Shown: positions 9,024 to 20,412, counted from the stretch's first letter. The stretch is DNA of 64,000 nt from Viola odorata (GCA_963691705.1 OY829541.1:12208564-12272563), one strand, 5' to 3'. Made by a program: numbers and translations. Notes: generated by a model not told the origin, from the letters alone.

Positions 9024-10030
9024 TCTGTAATTCCTGTAAATTCACAACACGAAAAGAAACGTAAAATTGCACTAATCCTAGCACTCCCTCACATGTTTAC
9101 TCTCGTGTTTGAACTCTCTAATGCTCTCACAAAATTCACTCAAATAATCTCTGCAATTGTTCAAGTGTTAGTAAGACTCAAGAGTTCAAGAAAAAGGCTT
9201 CCAAGAAGACTCTAAAAGACAACTAGCACTGAAAAGAATGGTAACACTTGATATTTGAGTAATTGCAAGAACAACCAATCAAACAAATAGCAAGTAGAGT
9301 AGAAGGCAATTTCAAGGAATCAAAGAAAGCTCAAATTGACTCGAAAGGACTCAACAAATCCAATTTTTCAATTCTCATTTCAAGATGCAATCGTACTTCA
9401 ATTCGCTTCCTTGCTAAATCTGACTGTTGTGACGCAAATACTTCTATATATTTTTGTATTTGCAGAATTGAATTCCTCTTCTTTCTTTCTTTTTTTTGGG
9501 AATTTTCTCTTTTCTTCTCCTTTTTTTTTTATTTTAAGTATGAACACAGTTTAGTGTTTTGATTACAACTTTTTACTCTGAACTCCGAATCGATTGATTC
9601 TTTTTGATTCAGAAGCCCAACAAACACAACTTTCCAACGGATCCTTTTTCACTCAACACGGACTTCAGTAGCTATATATTAAAATCCAATTTTCGACTTG
9701 AGAGAAATTGTGCAGAATTTGGCAGAAAACACAATTTAGTAAATCGGCTATAGCTTTTGACTCCGGTGTCCGAATCACTTGATTCTTTTTTATTCGAAAA
9801 CCTAATAGGTGCAGCTTTCCAACGAGACCTTTTTCACCAAAATAAGACTTCAATAGCTATGTATTAAAAATCAATTTCGACTTGATAAAAAATTGCACAT
9901 TTAACGAACCAAGCACAGCAAAGAAATCAGTTTTGAATGGAGTAGAAAGAAATACCGATTTCAGCAATGAAAACTTGAAACAATTTAGATTACTTACCAA
10001 TCTTTGAACGCCTTAAGCTCCGCTACCAAC
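9024..10030 (-). other. 5' leader of element A with repeats
   Basis: The non-coding leader between the 5' LTR and gag contains a conserved block (9081-9140) shared with the leaders of C and D, T-rich tracts (9485-9535), and two copies of a roughly 190-base unit at 9560-9900 built on GTCCGAATCA-type and CTTTCCAACG-type blocks. A third copy lies in element B at 21620-21760. A primer-binding-like sequence adjoins the LTR at about 10018-10029. Confidence 0.5.
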
Positions 10031-11137
10031 TGATAGGTTCCTAGTTGCTTAGGATGCGTAGCACCAAATCTGATCGTTGTTCAAAGAAGGATTTCAATGC
10101 GGAATAGAGAACTTGACTCGTGCGAACGTAGACTACCTCACCAACTGAATGCTAAGAGTTCTAGTCAATTTCATGTCAAGGATCTTGTATCAGATTCTTA
10201 GGACTAAACCCAACGATTGTGAGAATCACACTAAGACAAACGACACAATAATACAATTTCGGTTTTACTTGTTTGACGACTCGAGTATTGCGGACTTGAG
10301 AAGGAATAAGGTTCAATTGATGAACAATGGGCAGAGATTGAAGAGAGAAGTCTCAATTTTATCAAATAACAGCCCACCTTCAAAAGGAGGCAAAACCATG
10401 TCTTTATACAAGAAACCCTAATCGGATTGCAAGTAGGAGTTCTAAATAAGGTAATTGACTTAATTAACTAATTTAAATAAACTGATTAACTAATTAATTA
10501 AATAAATGGAAACAAAGGTTGCTGTCATTATTTAACTAATTAATTAAGGAAACTAATTAACTAATTAATTAAATAAATGGAAACAGAAGTTGCTGCCATT
10601 ATTTAACTAATTAATTAGGGAAACTAATTAGCTAATTAACTAATCAACTAATTAAAGTAAATATGAATATAATTAAATACATTCCAGCAGCTCATGTCGA
10701 GTTCTCCATCATCGGGCCAAGGTTTGGGCCGAAACTTCAAGTTGTATGTTGTCTCGCGGACAGACTGCGCACTATAATATAGACTTCTATAACGTTTACA
10801 CCACTGGGCCAAATGAGCTGAATCTTATCCCAAATGAAAACTAACATCCTGAAGTTTCCAACGCGTGGTCGATCGTATAATTTGGACCTGTAAAGTGCCG
10901 GCTACGTTCCGACGAAGTTACCTGTTGTGTCTGCGCCTAGAATTGCTGTGTGCGAGATTGTCATCTCGAATCTCCTTGAGATCTACTTGTCCGAATGCTC
11001 TGACACTTGGACACAATAAACATAACACATAGAGGTTTCCATCAAGTCTTTCAGACCTCTTATCGGACTCCATCTACTCCATCATGTCTTGACGCTTTTG
11101 TCCATGTAGTCGCGTGATACATCTTGGGATCATATCA
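10031..11137 (-). repeat. 5' LTR of element A
   Basis: It begins TGATAGGTTCCTAG and ends GGATCATATCA, with imperfect inverted termini of the TGATACGATCC type shared by B. It lies directly against B-family LTR sequence starting at 11138. The AT-rich stretch 10450-10660 consists of repeated AATTAATTAA-type blocks. One frame of about 90 codons in it is conserved in the other LTR copy but is not evidence of a gene. Confidence 0.75.
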
Positions 11138-11577
11138 CGTAGGATGCGTAGCACATAATTCTAATCGTTGTTCAAAGACGGATTTCAATGCGGAATAGTT
11201 AACTTGACTCATGCGAACGTAGACTACCTCGCCAACTGAATGCTAAGAGCCCTAGTCGATTTCATGTCAAGGATGTTATGCAAGTTTCTTAGGTCTAGAC
11301 TTGACTAGGTGGGAATCAAACTAAGACAAATGACACAATAATGCAATTCCAAGGATTTACGTGTATGCGACTCAAGTATTGCGGACTTAAGAAGAACAAG
11401 TGTTCAGCGCTTGAACAATGGGCAAATATTGAAGAACAAAGGCTCTGAAATTATCAAATAAAAGCCAACTGAATAAGGAGGCCAAACGGCTCCTTATGTA
11501 GAGTTTTACAAGAAAACCCTAATCTGATAAGATGTAGGAGTTCTAATTAATGAAAATAACTTAATTAACTAATTAAT
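11138..11577 (-). repeat. Element B 3' LTR, left piece
   Basis: It is similar to 22107-22540 of the 5' LTR and interrupted at 11577 by C. Its left end lacks the TGATACGATCCTAGTTG-type start, which suggests that element A inserted or recombined at that point. Confidence 0.7.
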
Positions 11578-12328
11578 TGATAAGGCCCTAGCTCCATTTT
11601 GGAGGAGTTTAGTCGCTGGTTTGTGTAGGAGCTGGATCTAGTCTCTTCGAGAGGTCAGCAACTTGATTCAAGCGGATGAAATGGATGGTGCGGTTGAGTG
11701 TTTAAAGGAAATAAAGGAGTTGTGTGCAGCGGATGACAATGGATGAAAGTGAAATGTGTATTGATGATAATAAATTAGAACTTAGTCTTGAAAAACCCCC
11801 TCAAGATGATCTTGAGTAACCTTGCTGAAAAGACTAAAGATCTCTAAAGCTATCTGACCCTCTCACCACAAGGATGAGCAACCCAAATTAGCAAAGATAG
11901 TGTGCTAGTTTGAAGAACCCTAATTAGCTAGCTAAGAGTTTGGTCTAGGCTGAAGTTTATCACAAAAACAAAGACAAGTGCAATAATGAACAAATTGCAC
12001 TTTAAATACCCTAGTCTATTTACAAGGGGAAAATACCCCATTACCCTTAGACATAAGGGGTTGAACCGCCGGCCTTGAAGAGTTGGAAATGGGCTGGTGT
12101 GGCCTTGGCTAGACGCTCACAAGTGGCTAAAGGTTAGCCGCGGACGCACTCATGGTTTCCGAGGGTTTAGGTGAGCGGTTCTTCATGGTATGTCCGAGCA
12201 AGGCATGAACACATGTAGTCCATTGTTCTCTTGGCTTTATGTTGCTTTCTTCGGCTCTAAAGCTCTTCAAGAGGGTGGCTGCCATAGCCTTTCTCTGAGT
12301 GAAGTACCCCATGCTCATGCTCATATCA
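11578..12328 (-). repeat. Element C 3' LTR
   Basis: 751 bp, starting TGATAAGGCCC and ending GCTCATATCA. The end of the integrase frame (stop at 12127) lies inside it. The TATA-like sequence on the minus strand is GGTATTTAAA (12001-12010). A purine tract, AAAGGGGAAGGGGA on the minus strand, adjoins at 12329-12342. Confidence 0.85.
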
Positions 12329-14430
12329 TCCCCTTCCCCTTTGAGTGGATTCGACCTCGAATCCATTGGTTGCTCCTCCTCAACGCCTTCACTATCACCT
12401 ACAAAATAAGGTGACAAGTCATTAATATTAAAAGTTGAGCTGACGGAACCAAAAGAAATAGGGATATCGAGACGATAAGCATTGTCGCTAAATTTCTCCA
12501 CAATGAGAAAATGGCCATCTCCCCATTGGCTAAGCTTTTCCTTGCGTTGAGTGGGGAAACGATCCTTCCTCAAATGCAACCAGACCCATTCACCCACTTC
12601 AAAGGACTTGATGTGGCGTCTCGAGTTGCGTTTTTCCATTAGCTTGTTGTTCAAGGCTTCCATTCGCTCCTTGGCTTTCTCATGCAATTTTCGCACTATG
12701 GTTGCTTTCTCCTCGCCATCAAAGCTTGCACAATCAGTGAGAGAAAGGGGAAGCAAGTCTATGGGGGTTAGAGGGTTAAACCCATAGACTAGCTCGAAAG
12801 GAGAAAAACGAGTTGAAGAATGCATTGCGCGATTGTATGCAAATTCAATAAAAGGGATGCAATCGTCCCAAGACTTGGAATATTGCTGAATCATAACACG
12901 CAACATAGTGCCCAATGTCCTATTAACTACTTCAGTTTGGCCATCCATCTGAGGATGACACGAAGTGGAAAACAGCAACTTAGTTCCTAACTTTGCCCAT
13001 AACACACGCCAAAAATGACTAAGGAATTTGCTATCCCTATCACTAACAATCGTGCGTGGCATGCCATGTAAATGAACAATTTCATGAAAGAAAAGAGAGG
13101 CAATGTGAGATGCATCATTTGTAGTGTGATAAGGAATAAAGTGTGCCATTTTAGAGAAACGATCAACAACTACAAACAAAGAATCCTTCCCCCTTTTCGT
13201 TCGGGGAAGTCCAACCATAAAATCCATAGAGAGATCACACCATGGATGAGATGCAACAGGCAAAGGCATGTAAAGACCATGATTAATGCATTTAGACTTG
13301 GCACGTTTACAAGTAATACAAGCAACCACAATATCAGCAACATGTTTCTTCATGTGAGGCCAAAAGGAATGCTCTCTAAGTGTGCTAAGAGTCGTATCTA
13401 CCCCAAAGTGCCCCATTAGACCTCCCCCATTCGATTCTCTCACAAGTAACTCACGTGTACTACAACGAGGTATGCACAATCTACCCTTACGAAACAAAAA
13501 ATCAGCATGTATCACAAATATGCCATGTGAACCATTAGAGCATTCAAGATAAGAATCCTTAAAGTCTAAATCAGCAGCATACAAAGAAGTGATGTGTGCG
13601 AAGCCTAAAAGACGTGAATGGAGGGAAGTGAGAAGAGCATACCTGCGGGATAGAGCATCCACCACTACATTGTCCTTCCCTTTCAAATACTTGATGTGAT
13701 AAGGGAAACACTCGATAAATTCCATCCATGTTGCATGGCGCTTGTTGAGTTTCCCTTGTCCCTTGAGGTATTTTAGGCTTAGGTGGTCCGTGTGCACCAC
13801 GAACTCCTTGGGCAGCAAGTAGTGCTCCCACACGTTGAGGGCTCTCACAAGCGCGTATAACTCTCGGTCATACGTGTAGTAGTTTAGTTGAGCTCCCTTC
13901 AACTTCTCGCTAAAATAAGCCAACGGATTCTTATCTTGGACTAAAACAACCCCAATTCCTATCCCACTTGCGTCACACTGTACCTCGAATGTCTTATCGA
14001 AGTTGGGGAGGGTGAGAACAGGGCTGGAAGTCAGCTTGTCCTTGAGTGTGTTGAAGGCCACCTCTTGCTCTTCGTCCCAAAGGAAGGGAACATTCTTCTT
14101 AGTGAGAACATTGAGGGGAGCGGCGATGGTGGAGAAGTCTTTGACGAAACGGCGGTAGAATTTAGCCAGCCCGTGGAAGGAACGCACGTCTCTCAAATTG
14201 GCCAGTGTAGGCCATTCTTCAATGGCCTTAATCTTCTCATTATCCACCTTAAGGCCGAAGGTACCTACAATGAAGCCAAGGAAGTGCACTTCCTCAAAAC
14301 ATAATTCACACTTGGATAACTTCGCGAAGAGTTGATTCTCGCGAAGGGTAAGAAAAATCTGGTGCAAATGGTCCAAATGGACTTGTAAAGATGTGTTATA
14401 AACCAATATGTCATCAAAATAAACAACCAT
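12127..14430 (-). CDS. Element C pol, C-terminal part: reverse transcriptase palm, RNase H, integrase
   Basis: This 767-codon open frame starts within the reverse transcriptase and so has no start of its own. Domains in order: catalytic YFDD box at about residues 4-7; RNase H with [13 protein letters not shown] (about 148-160), the DRELYALV helix and DALSRR at its end (about 258-263); integrase zinc finger of the H-H-C-C type (H341 region to CITCKRAK); catalytic core with [22 protein letters not shown] and the downstream E of [11 protein letters not shown] (the D-D-E triad); then NDLSPYF near residue 660. Together these copy RNA to DNA and integrate it. The frame is open to its stop inside the 3' LTR, but the upstream break in the polymerase disables the element. 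Confidence 0.85.
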   Translation of the reverse strand: MVVYFDDILVYNTSLQVHLDHLHQIFLTLRENQLFAKLSKCELCFEEVHFLGFIVGTFGLKVDNEKIKAIEEWPTLANLRDVRSFHGLAKFYRRFVKDFSTIAAPLNVLTKKNVPFLWDEEQEVAFNTLKDKLTSSPVLTLPNFDKTFEVQCDASGIGIGVVLVQDKNPLAYFSEKLKGAQLNYYTYDRELYALVRALNVWEHYLLPKEFVVHTDHLSLKYLKGQGKLNKRHATWMEFIECFPYHIKYLKGKDNVVVDALSRRYALLTSLHSRLLGFAHITSLYAADLDFKDSYLECSNGSHGIFVIHADFLFRKGRLCIPRCSTRELLVRESNGGGLMGHFGVDTTLSTLREHSFWPHMKKHVADIVVACITCKRAKSKCINHGLYMPLPVASHPWCDLSMDFMVGLPRTKRGKDSLFVVVDRFSKMAHFIPYHTTNDASHIASLFFHEIVHLHGMPRTIVSDRDSKFLSHFWRVLWAKLGTKLLFSTSCHPQMDGQTEVVNRTLGTMLRVMIQQYSKSWDDCIPFIEFAYNRAMHSSTRFSPFELVYGFNPLTPIDLLPLSLTDCASFDGEEKATIVRKLHEKAKERMEALNNKLMEKRNSRRHIKSFEVGEWVWLHLRKDRFPTQRKEKLSQWGDGHFLIVEKFSDNAYRLDIPISFGSVSSTFNINDLSPYFVGDSEGVEEEQPMDSRSNPLKGEGDDMSMSMGYFTQRKAMAATLLKSFRAEESNIKPREQWTTCVHALLGHTMKNRSPKPSETMSASAANL

Positions 14431-14449
14431 AAATTTGCCGATAAAAGGC

Positions 14450-14977
14450 CTAAGTTAGACGCATAAATGTGCTAGGAGCATTTGTAAGACCAAAAGGCAT
14501 AACAAGCCATTCATAAAGACCAAACTTAGTTTTAAAGGCTGTTTTCCATTGATCTCCCTCATGCATCCTAATTTGGTGATAGTCACTCACTAAGTTAATT
14601 TTAGAGAAGATTTTAGCACTACTTAACTCATCCAGCATGTCATCCAAACGAGGTATGGGGTGAGAGTTCTTTACCATGATTTTATTGACCGAACGGCAGT
14701 CCATACACATATGCCAACTCCCATCCTTCTTAGGCATGAGGATCACGGGGACAGCAGAAGGGGAGAGGCTCTCCCGAATGAAACCCTTGTCTAGTAGAGC
14801 GTCAATTTGCTGCTGTAACTCTTGTGTTTCTTTCGGATTGCAGCGGTATGTCGGGCGGTTTGGGAGAGTTGATTCAGGGAGGAAATCAATCTGATGCTCA
14901 ATTCCATGCACGAGTGGGAGGCCATTGGGGATTTCCTCCAGAAACACATCCTTGAAATCTAGCAAAAGGGGAGACAT
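14450..14977 (-). pseudogene. Element C reverse transcriptase, N-terminal part (frame broken)
   Basis: This codes for the fingers and first palm segments of the polymerase. Motifs are [12 protein letters not shown], the PTYRCNPKE stretch, [27 protein letters not shown], the D-R-S-V-N-K motif, [10 protein letters not shown] and [28 protein letters not shown]. The frame ends in a stop at 14450 and the YFDD box resumes in another frame at 14430. Compared with the family, about ten bases appear to be missing between MRL and the helix before YFDD. This small deletion kills the polymerase. Confidence 0.8.
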
Positions 14978-15031
14978 AAGAGTAGGAAATGAGGGATTAG
15001 TGTTAGAAGCAATAAGAGAGTGTTCCTTAAA

Positions 15032-15361
15032 TCAGATTAGGATGCAAGGCTTGCGCATGATTAGAGTATGCCTTATATCTCTACCTTTAGCCATCAAACT
15101 CACTTTGCTACCCATTTTCACTCCACTCAAAGGCTCACTAGCTTGCTTACTTTTTTCAAGTCGTGTGTTACCACTCAACTCACTCGCAAAGCTCACATTT
15201 TTCTCTCCACTTGGCACATGCTCACTTTTTTCATGCCTACTATTTTTAACACTCTCACAACTTACATTCTTCTCTCCACTCCACACCTTTTGTGATCCAA
15301 GAGAAGATGTGATCTCAAAAGTGGTTGAAGCCTTTTCTAACTTCAGTTGGTCTTCGTACAC
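15032..15361 (-). pseudogene. Element C protease-polymerase linker with an HEKSEH motif
   Basis: A hydrophilic, lysine-rich spacer between protease and reverse transcriptase, frame-shifted relative to the protease and closed by a stop near 15032. It contains RHEKSEH and two GEKNVS copies. The same HEKSEH-coding sequence forms the tandem units in element A (8090-8240). No enzymatic motif is seen. Confidence 0.45.
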
Positions 15362-15942
15362 TTGGCTAGGAGGAAGGGGGGGATAATGAACTTGCTGCCC
15401 ATGTGTTCTAGCTTGTAAGTGTTATGAAAACCATCGTGAATGGCCCTCCGATCGAATTGCCAAGGTCTGCCAAGGAGGAGATGGCTAGAGTGCATCGGTA
15501 CCACATCACATAAGCGCTCGTCCGTGTACTTTCCAATCTGAAGTTGAATGAGGACTTGTCGCTTGACCTTAACTGAACTCCCATCATTGAACCAGTTCAA
15601 GGAGTAAGGCCGAGGGTGTTTTGAGGTAGGAAGATCTAAGGAGTGCACAAGGAGAGTGCTGGCCACATCTGCACAACTCCCGTTGTCCACAATGATGGAG
15701 ATTACCATTCCATTCGAAACCCCGCGGGTATGGAACAAATTCTCTCACTGCTCAAGGATTCTATCATCTTCCTTTACTGCCAAACTTAACGTGCGCCTCA
15801 CAACTAGGCATGTTGGCACATCTACATAGGCATATCCAGCCTCCTCTTCATTCGGATCATCCTCAATATCCCACAAGTGACCGTGAGGTGGGGTTGTCTC
15901 CTCGTCATGCTCACTTTCTAATTCTCCGCCCTCGCGAATCAA
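15343..15942 (-). pseudogene. Element C aspartic protease region
   Basis: The frame holds an acidic linker, one in-frame stop at about 15743-15745, then a pepsin-like retroviral protease domain. The catalytic motif reads IVDNGSCADV, so the usual D-S-G or D-T-G is D-N-G, followed by a conserved PHPRPYSLNW-like stretch (here KHPRPYSLNW) and LLLGRPWQFDR. The protease would cut the Gag-Pol polyprotein. The stop and the frame change at its end mean it could not be made as part of a full polyprotein now. Confidence 0.7.
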
Positions 15943-15948
15943 GATGAC

Positions 15949-17553
15949 TCACCTATTGGGACACTCGGCCTTCATATGGCCGCTGCCCCCACATTTGAAG
16001 CACTTAATGCTTCGTGAAAGTGTTCTTTGGGTGTTTAAGGGTGGTTTTGGAGGGTAAGTTGGCTGATTTGTGGTGTTTGGGGTAGTGTTTGGCTTGGTTG
16101 TGAAGGGTGGTTTGGGGCTGTCATTGGCGGACTTAGAAGGGAAGGTGGGGTCTGCCATAGTTTTTGGAAAGGTGAAGGAGAGTTGTAGGGTGTTTTCGGC
16201 TTGGTACTTACTTGTTTCTCGATTTTTAAGGCTAAATGGAACATCTCCTCCAATGTGTCGTATTTGTGGAAGTCTAGCTGATATGCAATTTCCTTGTGAA
16301 GACCACTCATAAAATGAGCCATTGTGGCCTCCGTAGTCTAGTTTGTGCTCGCCCTCATCAAACAAGTCAGCATCTCGTGGAAGTAATCACTCACGGTTTG
16401 GGGGCCTTGATACAAACGTTGAAGACGCTGGTGTAATTCACGGATGTAGTGTGGAGGTACAAACTGACGCCTCATCTCACACCTCAACTCTTCCCAAGTC
16501 TCAATAGGCGGACTGCCCTCATTTCTCTTTATCAAACAAATGCGATCCCACCATTGTATAGCTAAACCCGTAAACTCTACAATGGCCAACTTCAGTTTCT
16601 TGTCTCGGAGTAGTTGTAACAAGCAAACTACCTATCCACCTTGTTCTCCCATTCATGGAAAGTATCTAGGTCATCCTTACCCTCGAAGGTAGGAATTGAC
16701 AACTTGATACTCGAGAGGTTGTAATCCATTCTCTCCTCATTGTTCCTATAACCCCGCTGCTCATATACCTCATCATGATAAAACCTTCTAGCATTGTGCG
16801 CATGTTCATAGTGAGGTGACTGTTGGTGTCTATGTCGCTCATAATTTGGTGGGACATATGCATTCGCATGATGTAGGGGAACGGCTAGGTGATTAGCTAT
16901 TTGGAGTGGAGTTGGTGTTTGCGGTTGTCTAGGTTCATTTGGTGGTGGCATGGTTGAGGGGACTGATGTGGTGGTTGTCTTGTGTCAAATGTGAGGGTGA
17001 AGGGCTGATTAGCTTGTACATGTGGCTGGCTAAGTGGACGGGGAAAGGCGACGCCATGACTGTCCACCAAAAAGTTGCTACGGTTGTGTTCAAGATGTGG
17101 TGTCACGGTATGGTGAGTATTGTGGCCGAGGGCCTCCTCATCTTGGCCATGTTGGCTGGCTGCTCTAGCCCTATCCGTATGACCATCTACGTGTGGCATG
17201 GCATAATAGTCTAGACTAGTAGGATCATGTGGCCGATTAGTTTGGTGGTAATGGGCAGCTGGTGTGTAATTTGGGGTTGGTGTATAATTTAGGGCTGGTG
17301 TATAATTGGGGGCTTATGGGGAAGGCGGGGGTGGATAATTTGTCGCTGGAGGGTAATGTGGAGGTGGTGGTGAGGGTGTAGAAATTTTTACCGATAAGGC
17401 AGCAATGGCAGCCAAGATGTCGAGATTTTGTTGTTGCAAAGCAGTCACATTTTGTCGAGTCTCTCCCATTTGGACCATAATAGATGCCATGGCCGGGTTT
17501 AGAGGAGAGGACTCATCCAAACTCTCACTCAAATGTGCGTCTTGGTTAGACAT
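15949..17553 (-). pseudogene. Element C gag with stops and frameshifts
   Basis: The ATG at 17553 (MSNQDAHLSE) is preceded by a polypyrimidine-CAG. The frame contains a coiled-coil-like segment, a proline-rich repeat (PNYTPA), one stop near 17314 and then, through at least three frame changes (near 16940, 16625 and 16200), the Retrotrans_gag domain (IQWWDRICL, RRQFVPPHYIRELHQRL, FMSGLHKEIA). It ends with a zinc knuckle CFKCGGSGHMKAEC at about 15957-16000 that would bind RNA. Gag forms the particle and packages the genome. The multiple breaks show that C can no longer supply it. Confidence 0.75.
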
Positions 17554-19043
17554 AGAGAACGTACCTGCAAAAAGAAACAAACGCAGTTTAAAAAAGATAA
17601 AGAGTTAGTCCCTCCCTCACGTGTATCACTCGTGTTTCGCACTACACTCTAATGCTCTCATAATCTCACCCACTCAAACTTCAATCCAAACCAAACAATT
17701 TAGCCAGCTATGACTCTAAGACTCAATGCAAGCACAAGGAGAGCAACGAAAACTAGGGCTGAAATGAAAAGTAAGGAAACTGAATTAGTGTTCAAGGAAA
17801 AGGGATTGATTTTGAACACTAATTAGGCTTAGAGTAGATATTGATGGAGGAAACAAGTGAAGAAAACTCAAGACACAAAAGAAAGGCAAGCTCAAAGGAC
17901 CAACACTAGAAGAAATGGAGGGAAACAACAATAAGCTTCAAAATTTTATTTTGCGGCCAAATGAAACACTTGATAAATGCACACTTTAACTTGAAAGAAA
18001 ACACTTCAAATGCACACATACATTTTGCCTCTTGCTTTGACTTACTTTTATTTCTTCTTCTTTTTCTTTTGATTGAGGGATTTCTTTCACTCTTTTCATC
18101 CCTTTTTTTTTTTTTTTTTTTGTCTTAGGGATTTCCTTTACTCTTTTGATCCCATTCTTTTCTTTGCTATTTTTCTTTTTCTTTCTTTTTTTTGTAAGTG
18201 CAAGAGAGCTTCAAGTAATGTATGCCATTAGTTTTTGATAACATGCACCCAACTTTTTTCACTAAAATGAACCAATATTTTTCACTAAAATGAACCGATA
18301 TTTTTCGCTAAAATGCACCAAAAATTTTTACTAAAATGCACCACAATTTTTACTAACATGCACCAAAATGTGTGACAAGTCACTCGGATTGTGTGACAAT
18401 GAGTTTAGGCAAATTGTGTGACAAGCAAATCAGATTGTATGACAAGGAGTTGATGCAAAGTGTATGACAAGCAAAACAGATTGTATGACAAGCCAAAGGG
18501 GGAGCTAAGTGAGTTGCCCTAGGGCCGACTGTGTGCAAGAGGAGTGCTAGGCAAGATGAGAATACTAGGCTGAAAATAGAGTGATGTGGCCAGCTAGGAA
18601 GAGAGTAGAAAATTTGAATGACTTATCTAGCAACAAATTCAGTCCATATGGCTCTCATGGCCACCATAGGAGGCTCCAATAATCACAGCACCAAATATTG
18701 TCAAGAAGATGAAGTTTTAGGTCACAAATAACACAATAAACACAAATCAATTCAGCCAATGTGTTTGTGCAAGATCAAATCACTAGAAAATAAATTTTTG
18801 ACCTAAAATCAGAAATTGCTCGGATTGATAAATGATTGATTCCCATGGTAAGAAACAATGTTTCCACCGTGGATATGGAAGGAATAAGTGTTTGAACCGA
18901 AGGAAAGGCAAGAAAATAAGAAATTTCAGTTTAGGGGAACGGTGATGAACTTTGTCCGAAAACAGAAAAAATTTCAGCTGATTAAACGGTGAAAATGATG
19001 AAGTTTACCAACCTAGAGAACGGATTGGAGCTCCGCTACCACT
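17554..19043 (-). other. 5' leader of element C with short tandem repeats
   Basis: No gene is seen. It contains the block shared with A and D at 17610-17675, pyrimidine-rich sequence at 18040-18195 with a run of about 21 T (near 18101-18121), five copies of a roughly 22-base unit of the form CTAAAATGCACCA at 18250-18370, and at 18365-18495 about six copies of a TGTGTGACAAG-type unit. A primer-binding-like sequence TGGTAGCGGAGC lies next to the LTR at 19031-19042. Confidence 0.55.
18250..18495 (-). repeat. Two adjacent short tandem arrays in the C leader
   Basis: First array: ACTAAAATGCACCA-type units with T-rich spacers. Second array: GTGTGACAAG-type units about 22 bases apart. A decayed version of the second array (ATGACAAG, GTGGCAAG) is in the leader of D at 25726-25880. 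Confidence 0.55.
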
Positions 19044-19793
19044 TGATAAGGCCCTAGCTCCATTTTGGACGAGTTTAGCCGTTGGTTTGTGTAGGAGCCG
19101 GATCTAGTCTCTTCGAGAGGTCAGCAACTTGATTCAAGCGGATGAAATGGATGGTGCGGTTGAGTGTTTAAAGGAAATAAGGAGTTGTGTGCAGCGGATG
19201 ACAATGGATGAAAGTGAAATGTGTATTGATGATAATAAATCAAAACTTACTCTTGACAAACCCCCTCAACATGATCTTGAGTAACCTTGCCGAAAAGACT
19301 AAGGATCTCTAAAGCTAGCCAACCCTCTCACCACAAGGATAAGCAACCCGAATTAGCAAAGATAGTGTGCTGGTTTGAAGAACCCTAATTAGCTAGCTAA
19401 GAGTTTGGTCTAGGCTGAAGTTTATCACAAAAATAAACACAAGTGCAATAATGAACAAATTGCACTTTATATACCCTAGCCTATTTACAAGGGGAAAATA
19501 CCCCATTACCCTTAGACATAAGGGGCTGAACAGCCGGCCTTGAAGAGTTGGAGATGGGCTGGTGCTGCCTTGGCTAGACGCTTACAAATGGCTAAGGGTT
19601 AGCCGCGGACGCACTCATGGTTTCCGAGGGTTTGGGTTCACGGTTCTTCATGGTATGTCTGAGCAAGGCATGAACATATGTAGTCCATTGTTCTCTTGGC
19701 TTTATGTTGCTTTCTTCGGCTCTAAGGCTCTTCAAGAGGGTGGCTGCCATAGCCTTGCTCCTACTGAAGTACCCCGTGCTCGTGCTCATATCA
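19044..19793 (-). repeat. Element C 5' LTR
   Basis: 750 bp, TGATAAGGCCC to GTGCTCATATCA, matching the 3' LTR. It carries a better TATA box than the 3' copy (GGTATATAAAG on the minus strand, 19465-19475). Confidence 0.85.
19465..19475 (-). promoter_or_regulatory. TATA box of the element C 5' LTR
   Basis: The minus strand reads GGTATATAAAG. The 3' LTR has GGTATTTAAA at the equivalent place. Confidence 0.5.
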
Positions 19794-20412
19794 TTAATCA
19801 ATTAACTATTTAACTAATTAAAGTAAATATAAATATATTTAAATAAATTCCAACAGCCCATGTCGAGTTCTCCATCATCGGACCAAGGTTTGGGCCGAAA
19901 CCTCAAGTCATATGTTGTCTCGCGTACACACTGCGCACCATAATGTCGACTTGAATACATTTCAAACCACTGGGCCAAATGGGCTGAAACGTATCCCAAA
20001 CGAAAGCTAACATCTTGAAGTTTCCAAAACGTGGTCGATCACATGATTTGAACTTGTACAGCGCTGGCTAGGTTCGGATGAAGTCACCTGTTGTGTCTGC
20101 ACCTAGAACTCCTGTGTGCGAGATTGTCATCTCGAACCTTCTTGAGATCTACTCGTCCAAATGCTCTGAAACTTGGACACAACCTTCCTAAGACTCCAAT
20201 CGGTCTTGTATATGTGTTGGATCTTTTATTGAAGTCATTCTTTCATGGGTTGACTCGGATGGATGTCAAACCTTGCGCTAAGCGCCTCCAAGCCACCTTC
20301 CATGTCATCCTTAGCGTGAAGGCTTGATCAAGCAGCGTCTCCTGCCTTGTCTCCATGTCTAGGGGTTGTATTAACCTCACTGGGGTTAGCCATGGGGCTA
20401 GGATCGTATCAT
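19794..20412 (-). repeat. Element B 3' LTR, right piece
   Basis: It begins with the second TTAAT copy and continues the LTR interrupted at 11577, ending GGATCGTATCA. The last 230 bases (from about 20180) differ from the matching part of the 22090-23055 copy, so the LTRs of B are diverged or recombined. Confidence 0.6.

Larger units (their letters stand above)
3886..11137 (-). mobile_element. Element A: non-autonomous LTR retrotransposon, broken by two insertions
   Basis: The element reads on the minus strand. Its 5' LTR is 10031-11137 and its 3' LTR is 3886-4926, which has lost its first bases to the gypsy insertion. A primer-binding-like sequence (TGGTAGCGGAGC on the minus strand, about 10018-10029) lies next to the 5' LTR, and a purine tract (about 4927-4943) next to the 3' LTR. 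The interior encodes gag and a long unknown frame but no protease, reverse transcriptase or integrase, so it would need enzymes in trans, plausibly from relatives of element C. A solo LTR (5671-7191) interrupts it. Confidence 0.7.
11573..19798 (-). mobile_element. Element C: Ty3/gypsy retrotransposon with pol, CRM-like, inserted in B (TTAAT duplication)
   Basis: The LTRs are 11578-12328 and 19044-19793, flanked by TTAAT at 11573-11577 and 19794-19798. Gene order on the minus strand is gag, protease, reverse transcriptase, RNase H, integrase. The integrase C-terminus has an N-D-L-S-P-Y-F motif followed by a short tail, no chromodomain, and the frame runs into the 3' LTR. This resembles the centromeric retrotransposon (CRM) branch; that placement is inference. 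gag and the reverse transcriptase are broken. The two LTRs differ at several percent of positions by eye, so the insertion is not recent. Confidence 0.8.

Noticed and set aside
10149..10421. 90-codon frame present in both A LTRs (also 3938-4210)
   Set aside because: It occurs in LTR sequence, antisense to the element; similarity reflects the LTR pair, not selection.
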